64,000 nucleotides of DNA from Myxococcota bacterium (GCA_963169045.1 CAUJDF010000042.1:184711-248710), one strand, 5' to 3'. Shown: positions 29,874-39,221, numbered from the stretch's first letter. Notes: generated from the letters alone by a model not told the origin. Program-made: numbers and translations.

Positions 29874-32009
29874 TCAGCGCGGGGGCGCGTCCAGCGGAAT
29901 GCGGCCGTCGAAGCCGACACCCGAGTCGATGAGACGTCCGCTGCCGTCGACGTGCACGAAGGCGGGGGTGGAACGCACGGCGAAGAGCTGATGGGCCTGG
30001 TCGGCGAGGTCGAGGGCGATGGGGAACGGGAAGGGCCGGCCGCCGAGGCGGAACTTCGCGTGGAAGGCGGCGACGTCGGCGGCGGGCTCGTTGGTGATGG
30101 CGACGACCTGGGCGTTGTGGCTGATGGCCCAGCGCTTGAGCGCCGGCAGCGCGCGCTTGCAGGGGCCGCAGTGGGTCGCCCAGAAGAAGAGGACGGTGGG
30201 GCGGTCCTCGGAGAGCTTCGGCAGCGGCGGGGCGCCCTCGAGGGCGCCGAGCTCCAGGGCGGGCACGGCGTCGCCCGGCTCGAGGGGCCGCAGCGGCAGC
30301 GGCATGGGGACGAGGCGGACGGGCACCACCTCGGTGCCGCCGTCGCGCAGGACGGTGATCCGGGCGGTGTGTCCCGCGCCGGCGAGGGCGACGTGGGCGC
30401 GCAGCTCGCCGGTCGCGTTCAGGGGCGCGTCGTCGAACTTCACGAGCACATCGCCGGCGCGCAGGCCCGCGGCGCCGCCGGGGCCGTCGGCGCGCACGTC
30501 CTTGACCTTGGCGCCCGCGGGGCCCTCGTCGTAGGTCACGCCGAGGTACGCGGGGCGCAGCTCGGCCACGCCGGCGACGAGTGTGTCGACGGGCGGCAGC
30601 GGCTCCATCGCCGGCGGCTCGTCCTTCGGGCGTGGCGCGGCGCCGGCCAGCGTGACCGGGGGCAGGAGCGGCGCCTCCTCGCAGGCGCGCAGCTGCTCGA
30701 GCTGGTCGCGCGCGGGCGCCGAGAGGAGCGGCGGCGCGGCGAGGCGCGCGTAGAGGTACGCGATGCGCAGCGCGGCGGCCTCCTGCAGCTCGAGGCGCTC
30801 GCTCAGCTCGTCGCCGCGGCGGACGCGCGCGTTGACGGCGGCGAGGCGCGCGTCGAGCGCGGGGTGCTCGACGAGCGACGCCTTGAGCTGCTTCACGATG
30901 CCGCGGCGCGCGTTGACGCGCGCGTCGCGCGGGGCGGCGCGCGCGAGCTGGACGGTGAACGGCTCGGCGAGGCGCGCGCGGTCGGCGCCGATCACGGCGT
31001 CCCAGCGGTCGGACCACTCGTCGAGGGCGAAGAGGGCGGCGTCGACGCGGCGGCGGACCTGCTCGGTGGCGGCGAAGGTCGACACGTCGCCGAGGCCGTA
31101 CTGGCGCGCGATGCGCTGCGCGAGCCGGCGGGCGGGCGCGTCGGCGGGGACCTGCGCGAGCCGCGCGTCGACGAGCGCGGCCACCGTCTGCCCGCGGCGC
31201 TCGGCCTCCTCGGCCAGCGTCCGGTACAGGAAGGCGTCGCTCGTCAGGTGCGGCGTGTCGGGCGTGTCGTCGGTGAGCATTGCCTCGTCGGTGGCGGCGG
31301 CGACGGTGCCGTGCCGCTGCAACCCCGCGAGAAACTTCTGGAAATGGCCGATGTCCTGCCGCTCGGCGAGCTCGGGGAAGCACCCGTAGGCCGGCCGGTC
31401 GGGCATGGCTGCGAAGCTGCCGCAGAGGTTCTCGCGCTCGAGGTGCAGGCCGGCGAAGCCGCCGCCGTAGCACTGGGACATCCAGAGCACGACGCGCACC
31501 CCTTCGGGGACGGGGCGCAGATCGGCGGCCAGCTCCTGCGTCGTCCAGCTCTCGCCCCAGAGCGAGATGCGCGTGTCCCACTCGCCCTTCGGGTCGGGCT
31601 GGCCGTGGTCGGTGACGGCGAGCAGCAGCGTGTCGCCCGGTTGCAGGCGGCCGCCCTCGCGGGCGAGCCAGGCCTTGAGGGCGCGGCGCTTGGCGGGGCG
31701 CGGCTCGTAGCCCGGGAAGGTCGTGTCCTCGAGCGCCGGGCCGACGCGGGTGGCCTCGTCGAGGCGCGTCCCGTGGAGCAGCCAGTCGTCGCGGACGGCG
31801 TCCTCGGGCCGGACGACGGCGCGGTCCGCTCCGGGCGCGGCGCCGTCGGCCCAGAACACGGCGATGTCCGCCTTCGGGATGCCGCGCGCCTCGGCGGCCT
31901 CGACGAGGGCCCGCACGTGGACGGCGTGGCTGTTGTAGTTCTCGGCCGCCTCGCCCCCTCCGGCGAGGACGAGCACCTTGAGCGCGGCGAGGAGAAGCGG
32001 AGAGCCCAT
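29874..32009 (-). CDS. Clan-CD (C13/caspase-like) cysteine peptidase - PDZ - thioredoxin-like fusion, 711 aa
   Basis: LLLAVTDHGQPD (His motif) and VVLWMSQCYGGGFAG (Cys motif); PDZ PAYLGVTYDEGPAGAKVKDVRADGPGGAAGLRAGDVLVKFDD; thioredoxin TVLFFWATHCGPCKRALPALKRWA. Only this part of the 2977-aa ORF is real. Confidence 0.85.
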   Translation of the reverse strand: MGSPLLLAALKVLVLAGGGEAAENYNSHAVHVRALVEAAEARGIPKADIAVFWADGAAPGADRAVVRPEDAVRDDWLLHGTRLDEATRVGPALEDTTFPGYEPRPAKRRALKAWLAREGGRLQPGDTLLLAVTDHGQPDPKGEWDTRISLWGESWTTQELAADLRPVPEGVRVVLWMSQCYGGGFAGLHLERENLCGSFAAMPDRPAYGCFPELAERQDIGHFQKFLAGLQRHGTVAAATDEAMLTDDTPDTPHLTSDAFLYRTLAEEAERRGQTVAALVDARLAQVPADAPARRLAQRIARQYGLGDVSTFAATEQVRRRVDAALFALDEWSDRWDAVIGADRARLAEPFTVQLARAAPRDARVNARRGIVKQLKASLVEHPALDARLAAVNARVRRGDELSERLELQEAAALRIAYLYARLAAPPLLSAPARDQLEQLRACEEAPLLPPVTLAGAAPRPKDEPPAMEPLPPVDTLVAGVAELRPAYLGVTYDEGPAGAKVKDVRADGPGGAAGLRAGDVLVKFDDAPLNATGELRAHVALAGAGHTARITVLRDGGTEVVPVRLVPMPLPLRPLEPGDAVPALELGALEGAPPLPKLSEDRPTVLFFWATHCGPCKRALPALKRWAISHNAQVVAITNEPAADVAAFHAKFRLGGRPFPFPIALDLADQAHQLFAVRSTPAFVHVDGSGRLIDSGVGFDGRIPLDAPPR

Positions 32010-32015
32010 GCCGAG

Positions 32016-32021
32016 ATGATA
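32016..32021 (-). promoter_or_regulatory. Candidate -10 box (TATCAT) 6 nt from ATG of the peptidase-PDZ-Trx gene
   Basis: Minus strand TATCAT-CTCGGC-ATG; -35 weak. Confidence 0.4.
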
Positions 32022-32022
32022 C

Positions 32023-32047
32023 GTGGCGCGCCGCGAAGACGCGCCAC
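32023..32047 (-). terminator. Hairpin after the sigma-54 activator gene
   Basis: GTGGCGCG (32023-32030) / CGCGCCAC (32040-32047), 8-bp perfect stem, 9-nt loop. Confidence 0.5.
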
Positions 32048-32050
32048 GAC

Positions 32051-33586
32051 TCACGCGCGACGGACGCCGAGCTTCTGCATGCGCGACTGCAGGGTGGTCG
32101 GCTTGAGGCCGAGCAGATCGGCGGCGCCGCCGGGGCCGTAGACGCGGCCGTTCGTGCGCGTCAGGACGGCCTCGATGTGCAGGCGCTGCACCTCGTCGAG
32201 CGTGCGCACGGGCGCGTCCTCCGGGGGCGGAGGCGCGGCCCGGCGGACGTTGCCCGGCGCCTCGAAGAGCGAGGGCTCGAGGTCCCCCTCCGGCTGCAGG
32301 ATGGTGGCGCGCTCGAGGGCGTTGACGAGCTGGCGGACGTTGCCCGGCCAGGGCAGCGCGCGCAGGCGTTCGGCGGTGGCGCGCGGCAGCGTCCAGGGCC
32401 CGCGGCCGGTGCGCAGCGCGAGGCCGCGCAGGACGTCCTCGGCGATCGGCACCACGTCCTCGGGGCGGTCGCGCAGCGGCGGCAGGCGCAGCGGGAAGAC
32501 GTCGAGGCGATAGAGCAGGTCCTCGCGGAAGCGCCCGTCGCGCACGGCGGCGGCGAGATCGACGTTCGTCGCGGCGAGGATGCGGACGTCGACGCGCACC
32601 GTCTGGTCCGCGCCGACCGGCTCGAACGTGCCCTCCTGCAGCACGCGCAGCAGCTTGGCCTGCGCGCCCGCCGGCAGGTCGCCCACCTCGTCGAGCAGGA
32701 GCGTGCCGCCGTTGGCGGTGAGGAAGCGCCCGGGGCGCGCCCCGGTCGCGCCGGAGAAGGCGCCCTTCACGTGGCCGAAGAGCTCGGATTCGACGAGGTT
32801 TTCGGGCAGCGCGGCGCAGTTGATCTTCACGAACGGCTGATCGCGGCGGCGGCTCCAGTCGTGGAGGGCCTGGGCGAGGACCTCCTTGCCGGCGCCGGTC
32901 TCGCCGAGGAGGAGGACCGGCGTGTCGGTGACCGCCACCTGGCGGGCCTGGCGGGCGAGGCGCTGCACGACGGGCGAGCGGCTGTGCTCGAAGCGGGCGG
33001 TCGCGTCGGTGGGGCGGCCGGCCTCCTCCGCGAGCAGGCGGCTGTGCTCCTGCAGGCGCAGGCGGTAGCGGTCGAGCAGGCGCGCCTGCTCCGCGTGCAG
33101 AAAGGCGAGCGCCACGATCTGCCCGTAGACGCCGGCGAGGCCGACCATCTCCGGCGCGTAGGGCCGACAGACGCCGCGGTCGAGCGTGATGACACCGAGC
33201 GTGCGGTCGCCGGCGAAGAGGGGCACGACCATGCAGGCGTGCCCCGCGGGCAGGTCGAGCACGCCGTCGTACGGGTCGCCCTCGTCGGAGGCGTGGTGGT
33301 GCTCGAGCATGGCGATCGGCTGCCGCGTCTCGAGGGCGCGTCGCACGGTGGGGTAACGTCGCAGGGTGATCCGGTGACGGTGCACCTCGGGGCGCGCGAG
33401 CGGCCCGCGGGCGGCGCGAACACTGAGCTCGTCGCCGTGCAGCTCGAGGACGGCCGCGAGGTCGTAGGGCACGAGGGCCGCGAGCGAGTCGAGCGCGCGC
33501 CCGAGGACGTCGTCGAGCGAGTCCGGATGTCCGGCGAGGCGGGCGATCTCCCGCAGGTCGGCGGTGTAATCGACGATGTCCGGCAT
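32051..33586 (-). CDS. Sigma-54-dependent transcriptional activator (GAF - AAA+ - Fis HTH)
   Basis: [81 protein letters not shown] (GAFTGA-like GAFSGA); N-terminal GAF; C-terminal [22 protein letters not shown]. Confidence 0.97.
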   Translation of the reverse strand: MPDIVDYTADLREIARLAGHPDSLDDVLGRALDSLAALVPYDLAAVLELHGDELSVRAARGPLARPEVHRHRITLRRYPTVRRALETRQPIAMLEHHHASDEGDPYDGVLDLPAGHACMVVPLFAGDRTLGVITLDRGVCRPYAPEMVGLAGVYGQIVALAFLHAEQARLLDRYRLRLQEHSRLLAEEAGRPTDATARFEHSRSPVVQRLARQARQVAVTDTPVLLLGETGAGKEVLAQALHDWSRRRDQPFVKINCAALPENLVESELFGHVKGAFSGATGARPGRFLTANGGTLLLDEVGDLPAGAQAKLLRVLQEGTFEPVGADQTVRVDVRILAATNVDLAAAVRDGRFREDLLYRLDVFPLRLPPLRDRPEDVVPIAEDVLRGLALRTGRGPWTLPRATAERLRALPWPGNVRQLVNALERATILQPEGDLEPSLFEAPGNVRRAAPPPPEDAPVRTLDEVQRLHIEAVLTRTNGRVYGPGGAADLLGLKPTTLQSRMQKLGVRRA

Positions 33587-33601
33587 GGCGCGCTCCGTGT
33601 G

Positions 33602-33656
33602 ACGAGATTTCGTTGGATGCACCGACATTTCGGTGCGTCGCGCAACGAAATTTCGT
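33602..33656. promoter_or_regulatory. Three inverted-repeat operator/UAS sites
   Basis: ACGAGATTTCGT (33602-33613), GCACCGA-CATT-TCGGTGC (33619-33636), ACGAAATTTCGT (33645-33656, perfect palindrome); centres 20 and 23 bp apart; shared ATTTCG core. Confidence 0.75.
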
Positions 33657-33688
33657 CGACGGCGGCGGAAAACGCCGCGGCGCCGGGT

Positions 33689-33704
33689 TGGCACGGCGCC
33701 TGCT
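33689..33704 (+). promoter_or_regulatory. Sigma-54 (-24/-12) promoter of the peroxiredoxin operon
   Basis: TGGCAC-GGCGC-CTGCT versus consensus TGGCAC-N5-TTGCW; about 55 nt upstream of the ahpC-like ATG and 30-90 bp downstream of the inverted repeats. Confidence 0.75.
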
Positions 33705-33758
33705 CAAGGGGCACGGCGTGGCGGCAACGACGCCGCCCCAACCCCCGAGGAGAGAGCC

Positions 33759-34289
33759 ATGTTGACGATCGGCGACCGCCTTCCGAACTTCGACCTGACC
33801 GCCGTGGTGAGCCGCGACAAGAACGAGGCCTTCAAGCAGATCCACCAGGACAGCTTCCCCGGCAAGTGGAAGGTCCTGTTCTTCTGGCCGATGGACTTCA
33901 CGTTCATCTGCCCGACGGAGATCGCGGCCTTCGGCAAGCGCAACCGCGACTTCAACGACCGCGACGCGGTCATCCTCGGCGCCAGCACCGACACGCACTA
34001 CGTGCACCTCGCCTGGCGCAACGACCACCCGGACCTGAAGGACCTGCCCTACCCGATGCTCGCCGACACCAAGCGCGAGCTGGCGACGGCGCTGGGCATC
34101 CTGCACAAGACCGACGGCGTCGCGCTGCGCGCCACGTTCATCGTCGACCCGGACAACGTCATCCGCTGGGTGAGCGTGAACGACCTGTCGGTGGGCCGCA
34201 GCGTGGACGAGACGCTCCGCGTGCTCGACGCGCTCCAGACCGACGAGCTCTGCCCCTGCAACTGGCAGAAGGGCGACCCCACTCTCTGA
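33759..34289 (+). CDS. ahpC: AhpC/TSA peroxiredoxin
   Basis: MLTIGDRLPNFDLTAVVSRDKNEAFKQIHQDSFPGKWKVLFFWPMDFTFICPTEIAAFGKRNRDFNDRDAVILGASTDTHYVHLAWR; C-terminal ELCPCNWQKG. Confidence 0.96.
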   Translation: MLTIGDRLPNFDLTAVVSRDKNEAFKQIHQDSFPGKWKVLFFWPMDFTFICPTEIAAFGKRNRDFNDRDAVILGASTDTHYVHLAWRNDHPDLKDLPYPMLADTKRELATALGILHKTDGVALRATFIVDPDNVIRWVSVNDLSVGRSVDETLRVLDALQTDELCPCNWQKGDPTL

Positions 34290-34325
34290 AACGACGCGCT
34301 GACGACGATTCGACAGGAGGAAACC

Positions 34326-34850
34326 GTGAACGCGATCGACGCCCTGCGGGACCGGATCCCCGACCCGGCCCGCGACATCTCCGTGAACCTGCAGTCGGTG
34401 CTGACGCAAGGGTCGCTGAGCGAGGCGCAGCGCTGGGGCGTCGCGCTCGCGGTGGCCCTCGCGTCGGGCAACGCCGACCTGGCCCGCGCCATCGCCGCCG
34501 ACGGGGCGGGCGCGGGCCCGGCGGTGGCCGACGACGCCCGCGCCGCGGCCGCGCTGATGGCGATGAACAACGTGTACTACCGCTTCCGACATCAGATCGG
34601 GAAGGCGACGTACACCGAGAAGCCGGCGCGCCTGCGCATGCAGCGGATCGTGAAACCGCTGACGAACAAAGCGGATTTCGAGCTGATGTGCCTCGCGGTG
34701 AGCGCGGTGAACGGCTGCGAGGCGTGCGTGCGCGCCCACGAGCGCTCCGTGCTCGAGCTGGGCCTGACCGAGGAGCACGTCCACGACGCGGTGCGCGTCG
34801 CGGCGGTGGTCCGCGCCGCCGCCGTGACGCTGTCGATGCCGGCGATCTGA
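34326..34850 (+). CDS. ahpD: AhpD-family alkylhydroperoxidase
   Basis: LCLAVSAVNGCEACVRAHERSVLELGLTEEHVHDAVRVAAVVRAAAVTLS (CxxC + downstream His). Confidence 0.93.
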   Translation: MNAIDALRDRIPDPARDISVNLQSVLTQGSLSEAQRWGVALAVALASGNADLARAIAADGAGAGPAVADDARAAAALMAMNNVYYRFRHQIGKATYTEKPARLRMQRIVKPLTNKADFELMCLAVSAVNGCEACVRAHERSVLELGLTEEHVHDAVRVAAVVRAAAVTLSMPAI

Positions 34851-34910
34851 ACGCGACCGACGGCCCGCGGGGGACGTCGGTTCGAGACACTCCGGGAGCG
34901 AGGTGATCTC

Positions 34911-35390
34911 ATGAAGGGCAACAAGAACGGCGGCGTCGGCATCGCGCCCGAGCACCGCAAGCGCATCGCCGGCGATCTCGGTCGCCTGTTGGCGGACACC
35001 TACCTGCTGCAGCTCAAGACGCAGAACTACCACTGGAACGTGACGGGGCCGATGTTCGTCCAGCTGCACGCGCTGTTCGAGACACAGTACGAGCAGCTCT
35101 CCGAGGCGGTGGACGAGCTGGCCGAACGCATCCGGGCGCTGGGCGAGCCGGCGCCGGGCACCTTCCGGCAATTCAAGGACCTGGCCTCGGTGAAGGAGGA
35201 CGACTCGCTGCCCGAGGCGAAGGAGATGGTGCGGCTGCTGGCGGAGTGCCACGAGGTGTGCGCCCGCAACACGCGCCAGGTCATCCCGCGCGCCGACGAG
35301 GCCGGCGACGACGTCACCGCCGACCTGCTGACCGAGCGCCTGGCCGCGCACGAGAAGAGCGTCTGGATGCTGCGCGCGATTCTCGGCTGA
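34911..35390 (+). CDS. dps: Dps family ferritin-like protein
   Basis: LLADTYLLQLKTQNYHWNVTGPMFVQLHALFETQYEQLSEAVDELAERIRALGEPAPGTFRQF. Confidence 0.95.
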   Translation: MKGNKNGGVGIAPEHRKRIAGDLGRLLADTYLLQLKTQNYHWNVTGPMFVQLHALFETQYEQLSEAVDELAERIRALGEPAPGTFRQFKDLASVKEDDSLPEAKEMVRLLAECHEVCARNTRQVIPRADEAGDDVTADLLTERLAAHEKSVWMLRAILG

Positions 35391-35420
35391 AGCGCGAGGG
35401 CATTCCCCGATACTCCCCGA

Positions 35421-35426
35421 TATCAT
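35421..35426 (+). promoter_or_regulatory. Candidate -10 box (TATCAT) 7 nt before ATG
   Basis: TATCAT-CGCGGGC-ATG; -35 not convincing. Confidence 0.35.
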
Positions 35427-35433
35427 CGCGGGC

Positions 35434-38400
35434 ATGATGAAGCGTCGTGCCCTCCCCTGGCTCGTCCTCGTCCTCGCCGCCTGCACCGAAGAGAACCCGG
35501 ATCGCGTGACGTTACCCGCCGACGCGCCCGACGCCGCCGCGTGCGTGGACGGCGCGGCTTGCGACGACGGCGATCCGTGCACCGCGGGCGATCGATGCGA
35601 GCGCGGCGCGTGCCGCGGCGAGCCGCGGATCTGCGACGACGACGATCCGTGCACCGTCGACCGCTGCGACCCGACGAGCGGCATGTGCTTCGGCGAGGCC
35701 ATGCCGGTGCAGGGGCGCGAGGGCGAGCCGGGCGACGCCCGCTGCGGCGACGGCGTCGACGGCGACTGCGACGGGCTCGTCGACGGTGCGGACGCGGACT
35801 GCCGGCGCTGTGCGGACGACGCGGAGTGCGTCGACGCGAACCCGTGCACCCGCGAGCGCTGCGCCCGCGGACGCTGCGAGTCGGTGAACGCCGACGACGG
35901 CGTCGCGTGCGACGACGGCGACGCCTGCACCGAAGGCGACACGTGCGGCGGCGGGCGCTGCGGCGGGGCGCCGCGCGCCTGCCCGCCCGTCGAAGGCGCG
36001 TGCATGGCGCCGGCGTGCGCCGAAGGCGAGTGCGGCGCGGCGCCCCTCCCCGACGGGACGGCCTGCGACGACGGGGACCCATGCACGACGGAAGACGCTT
36101 GCGTTTCGGGCACTTGCGACGGCAAGCCCCGCGACTGCGGCGAGCTCGACGGGCCTTGCGTCCGCGGCGTGTGCGCCGAAGGCGGCTGCCGCGCGGCGCC
36201 GCGCGTCGACGGCACGCCGTGCGACGACGGCCTCTGCCAGCCCGACGCCATCTGCGTCGCCGGCGAGTGCGCCGGCGATCGCGTCGACTGCTCGCGGCTC
36301 GACGGCGTGTGCCGCGTCGGCGTCTGCGATCCCGACACCGGCGGGTGCGGCGCGGCGGCGGCTCCCGCGGGCACCGCGTGCGACGATGGCGATCCGTGCA
36401 CCACGGACGACGCGTGCGGGGAAGGCGGATGCCGGGGCACGCCGCGGGCCTGCGACGGCGGCCCCTGCGGTGTGGGCCGCTGCGACGCGGCCACCGGCGC
36501 GTGCGTCGTCGACCCGGCGCCGAACGGGACGCCCTGCGACGACGGCGAAGGCTGCACCGAGGGCGACCGCTGCGTGGACGGCGCGTGTCTCGGCGCCGAG
36601 CGCGCCTGCCCCGCGCCCGACGCGCCATGCCGGGTGGCCGCCTGCGACCCGCGCACGGGCGAGTGCGGGCGCGCGCCGGCGCCCGACGGGACGGCCTGCG
36701 ACGACGGCGACCGCTGCACCACGGGCGACGCCTGCACGGCGGGGCGCTGCGAGGGGGCGGCCCCGGCCTGCGACGATGGCGACGCGTGCACGGTGGACCG
36801 CTGCGATCCGGTGAGCGGGGCCTGCGTCCACCCCTTGCAGCCAGGCGACGGGCGCGAGGGCGCACCCGGCGACCCCGCGTGCGCCAACGGGCGCGACGAC
36901 GACTGCGACGGCCTCGCCGACGCCGCCGACGCGGACTGCCGCCGCTGCGCCGCGGACGCCGACTGCGACGACGGCGATCCCTGCACGGAATTCTCTTGCG
37001 ATGCGGGGACTTGCGTAGCCCGCCCCAGCGCGGCGGACGGACGCGCTTGCGACGACGGCGACGCCTGCACCCAGGGCGACACGTGCCGCGCCGAGCGCTG
37101 CGAGGGCGCCGCCGTCGACTGCTCCGGGCTCGACGGACCGTGCGCGCGCGGCGTGTGCGCCCTGGGCGCGTGCGTGCCGCGGCCGGTCGGCGACGGCGCG
37201 GCCTGCGACGACGGCGACGCCTGCACCCAGGGCGACGCGTGCCGCGAGGGCTCGTGCGCCGGACGCCCGCGCGACTGCTCGGCGCTCGACGACGAGTGCC
37301 GGGTGGGCCGCTGCGCCGAGGGCGGCTGCCGCGCCGAGCCGCGCCCGGCGGCGACGCCCTGCAACGACGGGCAGCCGTGCACCGTCCGCGACGCCTGCGA
37401 GGCCGGCGAGTGCCGCGGCGCGCCCGCCGACTGCGGCGCGTTCGATGGCGCATGCGTGGTCGGCCAGTGCGATCCGACGAGCGGCGACTGCGCGCCGGTC
37501 CGCCTGCCCGACGGGAGCGGGTGCGACGACGGCGATCCGTGCACCGTCGACGACGCGTGCACCCTCGGCGCCTGCGCCGGGCGCCCGCGCGACTGCGCCG
37601 CGCTCGACGGGGCGTGCGTGGTCGGGCGGTGCGACGAGGGCGCGTGCCGCGCGGTGCCGAGGCGCGACGGGACGCCCTGCGACGACGGCAGCGCGTGCAC
37701 CGCGGAGGACGCATGCGGCGGCGGCGAATGCCGCGGCGCGGCGCGTGATTGCGCCGCGCTCGACGGCCCGTGCGTCGTCGGCGCGTGCGATCCGGCGACG
37801 GGGCGCTGCGTCGCGGTGCCCGCCGGCGACGGCGCCCCCTGCGACGACGGCCTCCGCTGCACCGCCGACGACCGCTGCGCCGAGGGCGGCTGTGTCGGGG
37901 CGCCCGTGGACTGCCGCCGCCTGGACGGCCCGTGCGCGACGGGGGCGTGTGATCCCGCGACCGGCGCCTGCGTCGCCCGCCCGCTGCCCGACGACACCGC
38001 GTGCGACGACGGCCAGGCCTGCACCGACGGCGATGCGTGCCGCGACGGCGCATGCCGCGGCGACGGCCTCGATTGCGGCGGGCTGAACGACGCGTGTGTC
38101 GTCGGCGTCTGCGACCCGGCGGCGGGCGACTGCCGCGCCGAGCCGCTGGCCGACGGATCTCCCTGTGATCCCGGGGACTTGTGCACGGTGGGCGCCACGT
38201 GCGAGCGCGGCGCCTGCGTGGGCGCGCCGCGCGACTGCAGCGCGCTCGACGGGCCGTGCGTCACCGGCGCGTGCGATCCGGCGACCGGCGCGTGCGTGGC
38301 GGAGCGCGCGGCGGAGGGGACCGCCTGCGAAGACGGCAATCCGTGTACGGTCGAGGAGCGCTGCGAGGCGGGCCGCTGCCTCGGCGGCGCCCGGAGCTGT

Positions 38401-39057
38401 GCGCACCTCGACGGCCCGTGCACCGTCGGCCGGTGTGACGCGCAGCAGGGCTGCGTCGCCGTGCCGCGCGCCGACGGCGCCGCCTGCGACACCGGCAACC
38501 CCTGCCTGACGGAGGAGGCCTGCCGCGCCGGCGTCTGTACCGGGACGCCGATCGCCTGCGTCGACGCGGACCCGAACCCGTGCCGCGCCGCCGCGTGCAA
38601 TCCGGCCACCGGGCGATGCGAGCCGGCGGACGTGGCCGACGGCACCGCCTGCGACGACGGCGCGTTCTGCACGACGGGGGACGCGTGCCGCGCCGGCCAG
38701 TGCCGCGGCGCGGCCCGCGACTGCAACCCGCCCGGCGAGCCGTGCCGTGTCGGCACCTGCGACGAGCGTCGCGACCGGTGCGACGTCGGCAACCGGCCGA
38801 ACGGCACCGCCTGCGACGATGGTCAGTTCTGCAGCGTGGGCGACCGCTGCTACAGCGGCACCTGTCGGCCCACGGGCAGCCGCGACTGCCCCGACGCGAA
38901 CGCCGGGTGCGCGCGCGGCGTGTGCGACGAGCAGGGCGACCGCTGCACGCAGGTGGCGGCGCCCGAGGGCACCCTGTGCTTCGACGGGAACCCCTGCACC
39001 TTGGGCGACACCTGCCGCGGCGGTGACTGCGCCGCCGGCCGCGACATCTGCCCCTGA
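35434..39057 (+). CDS. 1207-aa Cys-rich repeat lipoprotein with two MopE-like Asp-rich motifs
   Basis: Lipobox LVLVLAAC; about 23 repeats of the type (A/P)CDDGxxCTxxDxCxxGxCxGxxxxC; GDGVDGDCDGLVDGADADC and NGRDDDCDGLADAADADC. Confidence 0.9.
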   Translation: MMKRRALPWLVLVLAACTEENPDRVTLPADAPDAAACVDGAACDDGDPCTAGDRCERGACRGEPRICDDDDPCTVDRCDPTSGMCFGEAMPVQGREGEPGDARCGDGVDGDCDGLVDGADADCRRCADDAECVDANPCTRERCARGRCESVNADDGVACDDGDACTEGDTCGGGRCGGAPRACPPVEGACMAPACAEGECGAAPLPDGTACDDGDPCTTEDACVSGTCDGKPRDCGELDGPCVRGVCAEGGCRAAPRVDGTPCDDGLCQPDAICVAGECAGDRVDCSRLDGVCRVGVCDPDTGGCGAAAAPAGTACDDGDPCTTDDACGEGGCRGTPRACDGGPCGVGRCDAATGACVVDPAPNGTPCDDGEGCTEGDRCVDGACLGAERACPAPDAPCRVAACDPRTGECGRAPAPDGTACDDGDRCTTGDACTAGRCEGAAPACDDGDACTVDRCDPVSGACVHPLQPGDGREGAPGDPACANGRDDDCDGLADAADADCRRCAADADCDDGDPCTEFSCDAGTCVARPSAADGRACDDGDACTQGDTCRAERCEGAAVDCSGLDGPCARGVCALGACVPRPVGDGAACDDGDACTQGDACREGSCAGRPRDCSALDDECRVGRCAEGGCRAEPRPAATPCNDGQPCTVRDACEAGECRGAPADCGAFDGACVVGQCDPTSGDCAPVRLPDGSGCDDGDPCTVDDACTLGACAGRPRDCAALDGACVVGRCDEGACRAVPRRDGTPCDDGSACTAEDACGGGECRGAARDCAALDGPCVVGACDPATGRCVAVPAGDGAPCDDGLRCTADDRCAEGGCVGAPVDCRRLDGPCATGACDPATGACVARPLPDDTACDDGQACTDGDACRDGACRGDGLDCGGLNDACVVGVCDPAAGDCRAEPLADGSPCDPGDLCTVGATCERGACVGAPRDCSALDGPCVTGACDPATGACVAERAAEGTACEDGNPCTVEERCEAGRCLGGARSCAHLDGPCTVGRCDAQQGCVAVPRADGAACDTGNPCLTEEACRAGVCTGTPIACVDADPNPCRAAACNPATGRCEPADVADGTACDDGAFCTTGDACRAGQCRGAARDCNPPGEPCRVGTCDERRDRCDVGNRPNGTACDDGQFCSVGDRCYSGTCRPTGSRDCPDANAGCARGVCDEQGDRCTQVAAPEGTLCFDGNPCTLGDTCRGGDCAAGRDICP
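35560..39050 (+). repeat. Degenerate ~40-45 aa Cys-rich repeat array
   Basis: Repeated tgcgacgacggc...tgcacc cores through the gene. Confidence 0.85.
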
Positions 39058-39157
39058 CCGACGATCCGCCGTCCACTTTGCGGCGTACCGCCTCTCGAGC
39101 CCGCCGCGCACGGACCCGCGCGCGGGGGCCACGACCGCGTCGGGCCTCCGCGCCCGA

Positions 39158-39186
39158 TTGACGGCCGATCGGCCCCTTGCTAGCGT
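39158..39186 (+). promoter_or_regulatory. Candidate sigma-A promoter upstream of ECF sigma gene
   Basis: TTGACG (39158) - N17 - TAGCGT (39181-39186). Confidence 0.5.
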
Positions 39187-39221
39187 CCGCCGCGTCGTGG
39201 GAGGGGGGTGGACGACAGCCC

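Noticed and set aside
29874-38807. 2977-aa minus-strand ORF as one giant protein
   Set aside because: Only the part from ~32009 downwards is recognisable. The rest is antisense to the Cys-rich gene, dps/ahpD/ahpC and the activator, open because GC-rich codons lack stops in reverse.
35512-39132. 1206-aa minus-strand ORF and the 876-aa ORF 35423-38053
   Set aside because: Reverse-frame shadows of the TGC/GAC/GGC-rich repeat gene, which has the lipobox and Cys periodicity on the plus strand.
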